A stretch of DNA of 64,000 nucleotides. It comes from Hyaloperonospora brassicae. Taxonomy: Eukaryota > Oomycota > Peronosporomycetes > Peronosporales > Peronosporaceae. Below, one piece after another: positions 10,801-20,309 of this stretch. The notes under the pieces were generated by a model. It had not been told where the DNA came from. It worked only from the letters and a program-made list of their open reading frames with translations, and made no database searches. How positions within the stretch are numbered: position 1 is the stretch's first letter; each line of letters begins with the position of its first letter. The position numbers were made by a program, and so were the translations under genes. The DNA lies in the NCBI GenBank assembly GCA_947650285.1, contig CANTFL010001158.1, positions 46,212 to 110,211 of the forward strand, read 5' to 3'.

Positions 10801-13765
10801 CTACTGCATGTTTCTCCGTGGAACTAACCGTCAGGACAGTGGCGGCCGCGATCTTTTCTCCTGCCTTGATGTGCTGCTTTTGTTTACGCGAGCGCTTGGA
10901 TCCGCTCTTCACCAGGGAATCGTCGGTAGCTCCGTAGTACACGTTCTTGCTGAAATTAAAGTCGGTCAGCAACAGCTTGACAGTGTCACCTGCGCTCCAG
11001 TTCTCGGCTTGCTCCGTCGACGCAGGCACCAACACCGTCGCAGTCTCCTCGTCCTTCTCTAACGCAAAGACAGCGCCATACGGGCGGACACCAACAAATT
11101 CGGCCTTCTCTGTCTTGCCAAGTGCACACAGCACTTTCTTAGCTTCGACAGTGTTACGGACTGCAACCTGCTCGCGAAGGTACGCCTGGAAGTAAGCTGG
11201 TCGTGCCTTGTTTGCACTGTTCGTAGTCTGCAGGAAGGCGTGCTGCTGGAAACCGACAACAAACCGCTTCTTCTCTTTGTCAACCTTTTCGACACAGCAG
11301 GTCACGGTCTCGCCAATTTCAAACATGCCTTCTTCGATCTGCGCAACGAACTGCTCCTTGAGGAATCCTTTCGGCGCCACAGCGACGAGGTTGTTCAGAA
11401 ACTTGACAAATACACCCTTCGAGGCATTCACGGACGTCACATAACCGATCAAGACGGCCTTTTCCTTCACGTCGCCAAAGGTGCGCGGGAGAATGGCAGT
11501 GCGTGCAGCAAACTCGAGCAGTAGCGGCTTCTTTGACAGCGTCAAGACGCCGTCAGTGTCCTCCGACAGAACGAGTAGCGGATCTGTAATGACATCACCA
11601 GCGCTAAAGCGCTTCACAATTTCGTCCACCAGCGATGTGTTGCGCGGGAAGTCTGTCAACTGGACAAACGGAAGCACACCTTCGATTCCGTCTTTGGTCT
11701 GAACTCGGAAGCCCGTGGACTCGGTAGCTGTAATCTTGACGTCAACAATCCTCGTTCCCACGAGTTTCGAGGTGCTTTCTGGAGCAGCACTGGATTTGGT
11801 ACCTGAGCTGCTTGACGTCGTGTCAAACGAAAGCATCAGTCGCTTCTCGCTAGCATCGCAACGTACCACGCGGGCCTTAACGACTTGACCAAGAGTGTAA
11901 GCTTCCTCCAGATTCTCAATACCAGCCTGCTGGAGTACAGCCATGGGCACCAAACCGTACACGTTATTGTAGAAGCTGACGATAACACCATACTCGGCAA
12001 TCTTCGCGATGAAACCGTGGCCGAGAAAGCCGATCGTTGCTTCCTCGAACGAGCTCAATACAGGAAGCTCTGATGCCAGCAGTCCCGACTTCATGGTCAG
12101 AAACGTCTTCTTGGCTTCAAAGTTCACGTGCAGCACGCGAGCAGTCGCGACTTTGCCAACCTTATACTTGCCATTGTTGTTGGCCTTCTTGTTCAGCAAA
12201 AACGCCGGCATATGCTGCGGTGTTACCAAACCGCGCACGCCTTCACTGATTTCCATCAGCATGCCCCACGGCTCAACAGACAGAATCTTGCCGCTGACCT
12301 TGGTGCCTGGCTCCAGATCCTTGTGACGCAGGACAGTCTGTGAGATCAAGGCTTCCTTGCAGCTCACGCTCACAACAGCGTCAAATGGCGCAAAGCCCAG
12401 TACACGGCACTTTATGCTCGAGCCCACGGTAAATTTCTTCTCGAGCTTGTCCACACGCTTGTCCGAGACGTTCGATATGTGCACATATCCAGGCGCAAAC
12501 GCTTTCCACTTGGCGTTTGTCATCGACCCCTTCTTCTCGCTAGCGTCTTCCATCTCGACATCTTCAGTCTTGCTCGTCAGCGATAGCAGCATGCCAATGC
12601 CAGCATCGATCCGCTCGATCGTGGCATCTTCAATAATGTCGCCCACCGAAAAGGGCGACGGTGGCACCTGCAAGTGCACCACGTGTGGAGCCATAGACAA
12701 CGTGATTTTCTTGGCGACGTAGTCAATAGTCATGATCCGTGCACGCGCCTTCATGCCTTTGCGGTACGACTCTTCCCAGCCAGACTCGCACGGCAGACTC
12801 ATATGGTTCTGCTCGACAGTTGCTGTGAAAAAGGTGAGGAACGTGACGCTCAGGCCATTTGCCAAGACATCCTCAACGCGGACATTAAGCAGCATTCCTG
12901 GCACGAGCTGCTTCAGAGTAAAAGAGTCGCCACGTGTGACGGCCTTGACCACTTGGTTGCGGTCGATCGTCACAGTGGCTGTGTTCGTGTGCGTGTTCAT
13001 GGAGATCACGCTAACGAGCACGTGCTGGCCCTTGACCAAGGGCGTCGCAAGCTCTTTGCTCGGCACAAACGCATGCACGCCGCGGATGCCCACGTTGACG
13101 ATAGCGCCATGGTCTTCGACAGATGACACTGTAGCGTGCAACGAGGCGCCCTTGACGAGGCTGCTGGGGCTGAGCTCAGCGTGGATGAGCGACGTGCGCA
13201 GCGACAGCTGGATCTGCTTGTGCTTGTTCGCCTTTGACGTGCCCAGCACGACACATGGCACAAACTGACCAGCTTGAAAGACGGCACTGAGCGGCGGTAG
13301 CTGCTCATCGTCCTGCTCCTGCTCCGTTGGCGTCTTAGACCGTGTCTTGAGCGTCTGCATGTGCTCATGAAACTCGTCCGAGCACTCTGCGAGAGCCACT
13401 GTGCCGTTGAGTTTATTCGGTAAGCTAATGAGCAGGTCCTGGCCGTCTGCGGCCTGGCGCACGCAGCCCAGCAGCAGCATTCCCTTGCGCAGCGTCTTGA
13501 AGCTCAGCACATCAGCAGTCGCAGCCGCCGGGAGCGCGTCTTTGCTGCTGGTTCGCTTTGCGTCGACCGGCGTCTTCTTCTTCTTCTTCTTCACCGGCTG
13601 CTCCTCGGCCGAAGCAGTGGCCAATCCGCGCTTGCCAAACAGCGCATCGCCTGGAGAAGCGATCGACGTGGGCGACTTTGTCGTGTCCAGCGACGCTTTG
13701 GACTTCCTGCCACCACGTGGGAAACTCGTCGCGGCGGCTGCTGTTGCGGCTGCAGTCTCTGCCAT
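7826..13765 (-). CDS. RRP5: rRNA biogenesis protein RRP5 (S1 repeats plus HAT/TPR tail)
   Basis: A single uninterrupted frame gives 1979 residues, close to yeast (about 1730) and human PDCD11 (about 1870). I chose the ATG at 13765 (MAETAA) because the 65 upstream residues open to 13960 look like untranslated leader. A Lys-rich N-terminus (KKKKKK) is followed by about a dozen S1/OB-fold repeats; clear ones carry GVHAFVPSKEL, GVRGLVTPQHM and SGLCHISEV. An Asp/Glu/Ser-rich acidic linker spans residues about 1550-1645. The C-terminal 290 residues are helical HAT-type repeats (SSYLWIQYM, WVAYLNLE, RMDLWNVYLDKE). In other eukaryotes RRP5 acts in the nucleolus, joins both the small- and large-subunit precursors, and is needed for pre-rRNA cleavage around ITS1. 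Nothing is visibly broken. Confidence 0.95.
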   Translation of the reverse strand: MAETAAATAAAATSFPRGGRKSKASLDTTKSPTSIASPGDALFGKRGLATASAEEQPVKKKKKKTPVDAKRTSSKDALPAAATADVLSFKTLRKGMLLLGCVRQAADGQDLLISLPNKLNGTVALAECSDEFHEHMQTLKTRSKTPTEQEQDDEQLPPLSAVFQAGQFVPCVVLGTSKANKHKQIQLSLRTSLIHAELSPSSLVKGASLHATVSSVEDHGAIVNVGIRGVHAFVPSKELATPLVKGQHVLVSVISMNTHTNTATVTIDRNQVVKAVTRGDSFTLKQLVPGMLLNVRVEDVLANGLSVTFLTFFTATVEQNHMSLPCESGWEESYRKGMKARARIMTIDYVAKKITLSMAPHVVHLQVPPSPFSVGDIIEDATIERIDAGIGMLLSLTSKTEDVEMEDASEKKGSMTNAKWKAFAPGYVHISNVSDKRVDKLEKKFTVGSSIKCRVLGFAPFDAVVSVSCKEALISQTVLRHKDLEPGTKVSGKILSVEPWGMLMEISEGVRGLVTPQHMPAFLLNKKANNNGKYKVGKVATARVLHVNFEAKKTFLTMKSGLLASELPVLSSFEEATIGFLGHGFIAKIAEYGVIVSFYNNVYGLVPMAVLQQAGIENLEEAYTLGQVVKARVVRCDASEKRLMLSFDTTSSSSGTKSSAAPESTSKLVGTRIVDVKITATESTGFRVQTKDGIEGVLPFVQLTDFPRNTSLVDEIVKRFSAGDVITDPLLVLSEDTDGVLTLSKKPLLLEFAARTAILPRTFGDVKEKAVLIGYVTSVNASKGVFVKFLNNLVAVAPKGFLKEQFVAQIEEGMFEIGETVTCCVEKVDKEKKRFVVGFQQHAFLQTTNSANKARPAYFQAYLREQVAVRNTVEAKKVLCALGKTEKAEFVGVRPYGAVFALEKDEETATVLVPASTEQAENWSAGDTVKLLLTDFNFSKNVYYGATDDSLVKSGSKRSRKQKQHIKAGEKIAAATVLTVSSTEKHAVVSFPDPQNAGVLHIGVLQLCDFWCPSQTSSQLGIEVGASLECRVLQSSLQIGSVASPFDGLALLALEEAMLVSKPKKSVRKLPSKLPKYTPGDFVLGNKLTGVIASIAESSMEIHFELGKKVGKTRTLVSIVDVDAIDEKSGHSHPFDRYAVNATVTGRVIAVTTKGPNKLKPVSEENPAKFHALQLSLRTEDVAGDEKVTDVQRFARPDWLEGSAGRALLKEGNSVEGVVVEQCADHLSVKLSSNVTGTLSCTEVSEEVEVMRALQDNFPVGKRVKCFVLQVDDEKKAIDLSVIHSSSALVKAELKPGAIVNGVISTKKSAIRPPSIMVQLGAHTFGRVCVTELLTEWKNDMLKLPQFAAGKVVRCVVLSTAGNHIDLSLRTDALANPMEYAKKASKPLERKIGELVPAIVTMTTTSGCFVRVDRHTTARVMLRDLSDDFVKDPQTQFPGGRLVAGRVTKKSDRGLELSLKASVVSEDVSMFKWSDLKEGLTVKGTITKVQAYGVFVRIEKSTISGLCHISEVADEKVTQPLDQVFSEGDYVKAKVLKVEDRRVSFGLKPSYFQGEESSSEEESDEEEEEEEQEEKAGDSEEEEAGDNEDEEEEEEAEPMEVDEEDEEEAVVKKSTEKQSKAVATELELDNDGSSTEEEVESSVAPVEFSWDGFSSVLSKQTNDKDDDAMSSDTETDDEEDAARSSKSSKKTCVQSDEWVALREKALAGNDEVPQSASDYERLLAVSPQSSYLWIQYMAFHVSLTEVDLARDVAVRATSAVSFRDEKEKLNVWVAYLNLEHDFGDDASFLRVFKSALQVNHPKRVYLHLVDLYARADEHEDVNQTLATMQKKFRASKQTWIRSLQYLVGAKQFADAAETLQRSLKSLASHKHLPVILKYGQLLYEQAELDKARTIFEGILANYPKRMDLWNVYLDKEIKFGDVALVRALFERLLAMEFSAKKMKFLFKKFLQFEQDQGDDKQVEHVKQLAKDFVASAAAK

Positions 13766-14812
13766 AGCGTCGAGGAGGTGCGATGGCGGCCGGTGGAATG
13801 CCGATGGCCAATGGTTTTTTCTCGCGTGGCTTTTGCAAAGTATACAGCAGCTACTTACTGGCGCGTAGCGGCGGGCCCGAGACCCACTTGAACCAAAATG
13901 GGTCTCTTTTGTTTTGGTCCGTTTTTTAGGTCGGCTTTGGGTCCGTAAAAGCAGTGTCACTAGTCGCGTGAATCTCCGATGCAGTGGGTGTGTCTGTCAT
14001 TAGTGCCCATAGACTTTTGACCGGCACGCGACCGGTCGAATGTCGTTCCGAGTGAGTTCCCCTCCGTCAACTTCAAGGGACTGCCGGACTGTAGCCAACT
14101 GACTATCTTCGCCATGAGACGACTGCCCTCCTCCTGCCCCTTCTTCATATGAGGTGGCAAAAGGTACGCGCACGGGAAATGTTGTGACAAAGGTTGCGTC
14201 ACCTCATCGTCGATGGGTCTCATGCCATCACGGGGTCAATGTGACAGACCACGCCACGATATCGATCCAAAAACGACCGACCGCCTTGCGCGATTGTGTC
14301 GTCTTTCGATCGATGCCGTTGCTGCCCGCGGTCTCTTTGGTGGCTACGAAAGTGCCACGCTATGCTGTGTGTTACTCACTTGGCTGACGAGGCTGTAGCG
14401 ACCACATGGACAACCGGTCCCATTATCACTCGGGTCAAGAAGAGAGAGGGAAAGATAGAGAGAGAGAGAGAGACTGAGGTCCATGAAGCTCAACCGTTGC
14501 TTCGTGCTCCTTCAACCACTGTCGGCACTAATGGGAGTTCATGCAAGCGAACTTTAACATGCCCACACGCACCACTTCCGGGTCGTACAAGACAACCCAA
14601 GCCGTACATGGTCAAGTTGGTACAATTGTGCGTGTTTCATTGGGTTCAACTCTCCTCCTGTCTTTGATAAATACCTACGTGTGTGTGTGTGTGTCCCCGA
14701 CCTTTGCCGCCTTCCTCCTCCTCCTGCTCGTGTACTTCGACGAGGACGTCGCTCGAAGTCGCGCTCGGACGCTGCTCTGTCTGCAATCTCCAGTCTACCG
14801 CCTGCGCGCGCG
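13766..14812. other. RRP5 upstream region
   Basis: No coding gene is supported. The segment contains the presumed RRP5 promoter, an 8-base inverted repeat, a GA-rich run near 14440-14475 and a short GT run near 14680-14693. Confidence 0.55.
13879..13906. promoter_or_regulatory. Perfect 8-bp inverted repeat upstream of RRP5
   Basis: GAGACCCA and TGGGTCTC are perfect reverse complements separated by 12 bases, about 115-140 bases upstream of the chosen RRP5 start. It could be a dimeric factor site or a leader hairpin. Its role is unknown. Confidence 0.4.
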
Positions 14813-15409
14813 TCACTTGCAGTCGAGCTCGGAGAACGTCTCCCCTGCCGACGGGTCGAGCATCCACGCACTGAGTTCGCACGGAAACTGCTCGTCGTCG
14901 GCCTCGGCCGCGACTTTCACGAGCGTGACGCTCACGACCGCCCGCACGACTTGTTTGCCAATGTCGAGGGCCAGCAGCTCGGCGCGGGGCATCTTGGTCT
15001 GCTCGTCAGAGAGCACCATAGCCGACTTGAGCTTCTGCACGGCGTATTTGCCCGTGAACGCTTTGGGGAACTGGAACCGACACACGGGACACGTGCTCTG
15101 GGTCTGCAGCCACGACGAGATGCACGGGTAGTGGAACGAGTGGCCACACGGCAGCCGCACGTGCCCGTCGCACGGGCTCTCGCTCATGCAGATGACGCAC
15201 TCGTCGCCCTCGTGCATCTCGGCCGTCTCTTGGCTCTCGAGTTCGTCCAAGATGGACTGGTCCGCAGGCGACGAGCTCTTGAGACGCGGGGACACGTACC
15301 GCATCATGAAGCGCACCCACGTGGTGGACCGGAACATCTCGAGCACGTCCCGCGTGACGGCACTCGCCGGGGCGTGGTACTGCACTTCGACGTGCACGGT
15401 GATATCCAT
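14813..15409 (-). CDS. RING-H2 finger protein, likely E3 ubiquitin ligase
   Basis: The chosen start at 15409 (MDITVHVEVQYH) gives 198 residues. The frame stays open to 15853, but the extra N-terminus is Arg-rich and unlike protein, so I read it as leader. Residues about 84-123 hold a complete C3H2C3 RING: CVIC, then PCGHSFHYPC, then CPVC. RING-H2 domains recruit E2 enzymes and transfer ubiquitin. No transmembrane segment or substrate-binding domain is seen; flanking parts are short alpha/beta-like stretches conserved with nothing I recognise. Whether it acts alone or in a complex is not visible. Confidence 0.8.
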   Translation of the reverse strand: MDITVHVEVQYHAPASAVTRDVLEMFRSTTWVRFMMRYVSPRLKSSSPADQSILDELESQETAEMHEGDECVICMSESPCDGHVRLPCGHSFHYPCISSWLQTQSTCPVCRFQFPKAFTGKYAVQKLKSAMVLSDEQTKMPRAELLALDIGKQVVRAVVSVTLVKVAAEADDEQFPCELSAWMLDPSAGETFSELDCK

Positions 15410-16077
15410 AGGAAGAAGAGCGTCGGACGGCGACCCGCTCGTGGTGGCTGAAGACAAGCAGTGGCTCCTGCTCGCAGCAACACGTCTCCTCTGCTCGGGC
15501 AAAGCAAAAGTGAGCACTCGGCCGGCCGCGCGCCGCCATGCGGGGCAGACGAGCGCGCGCACGTCTCCGCACCTTTTTCCTGCTGGCCGGGCTATGGCCG
15601 CCCCTGAGCAGTTTCGACGAGGCACTACAAGCAGGCGGGGCGCCGTTCCTGTGCGTTGCCACCGCATGGTGTGCACTTGGCCGCGCTTTGTCGATCGATC
15701 GACGGTATCCATCGACGATCGCGGGCGATCTTGTGCTGCTGCCGTCGCGCCTGAGCCGCCCAGACGACTTGCGAGACGGCGGCCTGGAAACGAGACACCC
15801 GCTTCAAGTGGCGGTAACGTCGAGTGAACTGGCTGGCGACTTTCCACAGGCACTGCTCGGGGCGCGCGAATGGATACACCTTTGGATCAGCACGGACGTG
15901 GGATCCCTCGACAGGGGCCTGCGAAACGCAGTTGGTAGGCGCCAACCGCGACCGAGTGAGCGACTGCTTGATGCAGACAGAGGTTCGACCTGATCGAATC
16001 TCGTGGGCCGTCGGGATCGCACCTGCGCGCACGCGCGTAGTGCAATGCCGTGCCGACATCCGAGCGGGGCGCTGGGA

Positions 16078-16103
16078 AGTAGTAGTAGTAGTAGTAGTAG
16101 TAG
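16078..16103. repeat. (AGT)n microsatellite
   Basis: Between eight and nine AGT units run without interruption. Confidence 0.9.
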
Positions 16104-16171
16104 CATGGTACGGGACGCCTGGCCTGTGAGTAAGGATTATTGTGGGACGAGGCGACGTCTCAGCAATCAAC

Positions 16172-16270
16172 CAGTCAGTCACTCAATCACTCAGTCGATC
16201 AGTCACTCAGTCAATCAGTCACTCAGTCAATCAGTCACTCAGTCAGTCAGTTGGTCAGTTGGTCAGGCAG
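16172..16270. repeat. CAGTCACT/CAATCAGT minisatellite
   Basis: About 100 bases of imperfect 4- and 8-base units built from CAGT, CACT and CAAT, decaying into GGTCAGTT at the right end. One strand would encode a Ser/Gln/Val/His-rich string, which I regard as spurious. Confidence 0.85.
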
Positions 16271-18224
16271 TGAGTCACGTGGATCAGTCAGTGGATTGGT
16301 CGGTCGTGTGCAACGACGTTGGAGAGGGTACAACATACCACTCGTGCCGATCGCGAGTCTTTTGGTCAGGTGGCGGCACCCACCGATCGTGAAAGCACAG
16401 GACTGCTGGAGCCGCCTGACTGTGGGGTATAGTCCATCCGTCCACTGGAGCAGACGGTCGTGTGTAACGCACGGCACTGCCGAGCGTTACACACGAAAGT
16501 GTCGCAACAGCTGGTCGTGTCAATGATCCCCTGCCGCCTGTCGTGTATATTACTCTGTCGAGGGCTTCGCATTGTGTGGCTGCGTTCGCAAGTGAGCACA
16601 TGGCACGTGAGAAACCCGTCGTGCGGCTGCTGTGCGGATGGTACCGAAGAGCTCGTTTGGGTCGGCAGTTCCTGATGACGACGTGGAGAGCCCAGTGCAC
16701 GGTCGTGTCTTTTTTCTAGATCTTGCGACCATCTTTGCTGCTGGATCGATGCTGGCTGCACGGCCATTGATCAGGAGCAAGAAGCGCAGCATCGACGGCG
16801 TTCCGACATGCCAAAGTGGCCGGATAGTGCACTGCTTGTTGTTCGTTTTCTCGCGACAGGCTGTGGTGATTTTGATGTGGCAGTTGTGCTACGAAGTGAA
16901 ACTGCTGGTGCGAAGACTGAGGTGGGTGAACGTGTTTGTGCAATCACAAGATCGAACTCAGGTTATATCTGAGGGGTTAGCAGCGGGTACAGCTCGAGCA
17001 AGGACATGGATCTTCGCATCGTAGACGAGTATCCACGATGCGGTCGTGCTGGCTGCAGAGAACTGTACGCAATGAAGGGCGGCATAGCCATCGACGGTCG
17101 ACTGCCTGCGGGCCACGTTCGAGAAAAATCGGCTTCAGTTGCGCATGTATATCCCACAGCGTTCTGGAAATCGCTACGTCGGTAGCTCGGACCTGAGAAG
17201 GCATCTCTCCATTGGATGCAAATGATGGCTTGCACCTGCGAGTCCCTCAAGGACCATTAGCAATGGCAACAACAGTTGGAGCACAAAGACAAGAGCTCGG
17301 CCGTTGTTTGTCGAATCGAGTGAACCACCACGAGCACGTACTGCGACTGCGTTCGCAAAAGCGATAATGTTCTCTCGATCTATAGCAGAGCCGTGCTAAA
17401 GCGAAGACTAAGCGAAGTAGGACCTGTTCGTAGGAATAGGCGACGACAGCGTTGCGTATACTGAGAATCATCAGTCGGCGCCTTCTCGCTCGAGTGGGAT
17501 CCACGTCCACTTGTGATATATCATGCGGGTCTCCTTACCACCTGTAGTCGCCAAGGCAAACGAGGGGTCATCGATTCTCGACGGTACACCGGTCCAAATG
17601 TTTCGCACGTGGCTGTAACTCGAATGCAGACGAAACCCGCTGACCCGCGACGGCGTCAGCTAAAATAAATTACTTCCCATGAGGTCGAGGGACCGCGAAT
17701 GGTGCTGCTGAGACGGTGAAGATCAGATCGAGTGTGTCGATTAGAAAATGGTCCTACAAAAACGTGTCGGAGCTAATCATTGCAGTGGCCTATGCTCCGA
17801 CTCTGGACGTCGACGAGAATCCAAGGGACAGGGCGCAGCATATATCGGCCACTGAGTCTGCTCGTCTGGTTAAAAGCAGCAGCTCGTGGAGCTTTGGGAC
17901 AAGTTGGGATCCTCTTTAGCGGCTTCGCGCTCTATGACTGTCACGAACTCTATCGGGTACGGAGGGATCGAGATGCTGCAGTACACTGTGAAGGCCAGTA
18001 GTCTCACTTCAGCAGCGATCCGTCGGTCAATGCTCTGGAAGAATGGATGTCGGAGTTCCCATGGCACGCACTCGCTCTCGGTCCTCCCAGGCGATAGATA
18101 GCAACAGAAGAAGAAGTTTGCTGGTTTACGTGCTCTTGAGCTGACAGCCGTGGATTGTAGATCGCCGACGGAACACGTTGACATGACGGAAGTCGATTGC
18201 GCTCGGCACTAGGCAGAACTGCAA

Positions 18225-18938
18225 TTGCATCGGTGGGGACCTTCGTCATTTCGACTGTCGCGGCGGCCACAGGTTTTACCAGGCCCAGCTCAGTCGCGGA
18301 GGATTCAATCATGTTCAGCGCACTGGGATCGGACGTTGACGGCAGACTCCAAGTCCGACGGCGTCTGCTACAGCGCTACAAAACGCAACTGCGGCACGAG
18401 AACATCTACTTATGACAAGGCGAAGCACTCACCTACGTATGGGAGCGACTATGACGCGTGCTGGCCAGTGTTTGCATCGCTGGCTTGTGACTACAGCGAA
18501 TCGAGCAGCGTGCGGACGTCTCCATCGACGGCAGTATCAAAGAGATCTCGGCAACGCAGCATGTGGCAACGCCAGGCTGTAGCAAATTGGGAGCACCAGC
18601 GGGCAGAAGAAGAAGCTCGTCTGCTGTTGTGCGAAAGCAAAATAGCCAGACGACCTCGAGAGCCGTCGCCTGAGACGAAAAGCTCCGTACAAAGCTTCCT
18701 GAGTCGCAAGACGAACCGGCGTTGCCAACCAGCCACAGAAAATATGCCAACGAAGCTGCGACGAACGACTTCGGTCGAACTGACTCGTCTGCAGAAGCAG
18801 ACGGGTCGAGTCGTTGCAGGTGCTGTGCATATCGCTCCTCTACCGTCTCGTCTCGACATACTGCCAGTATCTTCTGCTCTAGCATTTCCAGTCCACCATC
18901 GCTCAGGGCCAGCGCGACTGTCTACGCAGAGCTCGTGA
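18225..18938 (+). CDS. Hypothetical protein, doubtful
   Basis: An open frame of 237 residues rich in Arg and Ser. A segment near residues 115-140 (MWQRQAVANWEHQRAEEEAR) could form a coiled coil. The same frame reopens after one stop (18936-18938) and encodes two hydrophobic, membrane-like stretches up to 19256. The opposite strand is also open over 18433-18885, and the frameshifted secreted gene overlaps the right part, so strand and reality are uncertain. No family is recognised. Confidence 0.2.
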   Translation: MHRWGPSSFRLSRRPQVLPGPAQSRRIQSCSAHWDRTLTADSKSDGVCYSATKRNCGTRTSTYDKAKHSPTYGSDYDACWPVFASLACDYSESSSVRTSPSTAVSKRSRQRSMWQRQAVANWEHQRAEEEARLLLCESKIARRPREPSPETKSSVQSFLSRKTNRRCQPATENMPTKLRRTTSVELTRLQKQTGRVVAGAVHIAPLPSRLDILPVSSALAFPVHHRSGPARLSTQSS

Positions 18939-19162
18939 CGATTCGAGCAGTTTCCTGTGTCTGGTCACGACTACTTCTGGCAATGGCCTTACCAAGTGGC
19001 AACGTCTGCTTTTGCTGTGCTGGTACTCGCCAGCGCAGTCTACAGACACTTGCAACAACACGATCAACGAACGACAACCCCTCAGTACTCTTCGGACCAC
19101 TGCGCGAGCAGCTCCGTGTTCGCTTACGAAGAAGAACAACAGCTTTGGTGGATAAGACTATA

Positions 19163-20138
19163 TCACCGATGGCGTAGCTCTACTAGCACCGCAACGAGCA
19201 GCAGCCACTGGACTGATCCCATCGCCACTTTGCTGCTGTGGTTGCTGGGAACGTGATGTCCGACTTCGTAGCTTCTTGCAGCGTGGACAGCAGTGACAGA
19301 AGGCGTGACTGGGAAAGGGCTCGATCCGGTGAGGGTCTCGTTGGTCTGTGCCTCTTGCGAAGGTGTGCATCCAACGGAGTCACAAAACGCACGAGCGGCT
19401 GCCGAGGTGATGGCTGAACGACCAGTATCATTGAGTGTTGGTGTGTTCATGATCGGCGTCTTGCCAGCGGGCTCACTCTCGCCTGCCTGTGGCCACCCGG
19501 TTCCAATGTTGATGATCGTGATCGTGTTGCCAATGTTGATGCCACCCAAGTTCGTCACGACGCTGGACTGGATCCTTTCATTGCTGCTGCTTTGATTGCC
19601 GCGCGTGTGATTGCCCATGCGATCGCTTTCATTCTGAGCGGCAATGCCTTTGCCATCGCTGTTGTTGTCGTCCAGAGATACATCATCATCATTCATCATC
19701 ATCGTCACTGTCGTCGTCGTCCCTCGCAAGCTTTCGACCATCGCTGTCGTCTTCAGAGTCGTCGTGATCGTCGTCATCGTCATCATCGTCTTCATCGCTC
19801 TCATGCTTGTGGGTATCGCTGTTGTCCTCCGAGTCATCGTCTTCATCGCTGTCATCGTTGTGGTCATGCTTTGAGTCGCGGTGGTAAGCAGACTGCACAC
19901 GTGGATGTGAACGGTCCTCCCTGTGTTCAAGCAGAGGCCGCACATGATCGCCGTCGTGAGGTTGAGTCTCTCGCTGGTCTCTAAGCTCGGTCATGCGCAC
20001 ATCCTGAAGACTCTGCTTTTCCTCCCGTATCTCGTTCACGAACATCCTGCCAGCTTCGAAAGAGCATGCACCTTGTCGGGTAGCAGCTATTACAACCAAG
20101 ACCAAAGCGAATGTCGTTTTCGTTCCTGCTACCAACAT
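19163..20138 (-). pseudogene. Secreted acidic, probably GPI-anchored protein with one frameshift
   Basis: The frame starting at 20138 begins with a good signal peptide: a short charged start, a hydrophobic core (FALVLVVIAA) and a small-residue cleavage region before CSFEAG. A charged segment and a long Asp/Ser/Glu/His-rich tract follow, coded by GAT/GAC repeats. This frame stops at 19689. At 19691-19694 a single extra base interrupts an otherwise regular GAT run; without it the reading would pass into the frame that stays open to 19163. That second part is Ser/Thr/Asn-rich and ends with small residues plus a hydrophobic tail (VQWLLLVAVLV), as in GPI-anchor signals. The intended product is about 324 residues. 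No RXLR or LFLAK motif is seen. It could be a true pseudogene, an allele, or a sequencing slip in a repeat. Confidence 0.5.
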
Positions 20139-20309
20139 GAGTCGAAGCACACAACGACGGGATGGCGAAGTGAGACACCCGATGGTTGTGTACAGCAACT
20201 GACAGACTTCGTCACGCCACCAATCCATCGTGCATCAATCACTCCATTGACCTCGTCTTGTCTGCCAGCATCGATCAAAACTCGTATATTAGCGACACAT
20301 GTTAGTTCT

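Larger units (their letters stand above)
15410..18196. other. Region without a supported gene
   Basis: Several short overlapping frames occur on both strands, none with a recognisable domain, start context or homology. Two simple repeats lie inside (16078-16103 and 16172-16270). Fast-evolving or untranslated genes cannot be excluded. Confidence 0.5.

Noticed and set aside
7874..13868. Many plus-strand frames of 60-216 codons
   Set aside because: They lie opposite the RRP5 gene, whose single long frame has clear domains; the antisense frames have none.
13766..13960. 65-residue N-terminal extension of RRP5
   Set aside because: It is basic and low in conserved character, while MAETAA at 13765 fits the family start better.
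15410..15853. N-terminal extension of the RING protein
   Set aside because: Arg/Pro/Ala-rich translation of GC-rich leader; no domain, and a good internal start exists.
15538..15993. 151-codon plus-strand frame with a hydrophobic start
   Set aside because: Overlaps the RING leader, lacks a convincing signal peptide and has no domain.
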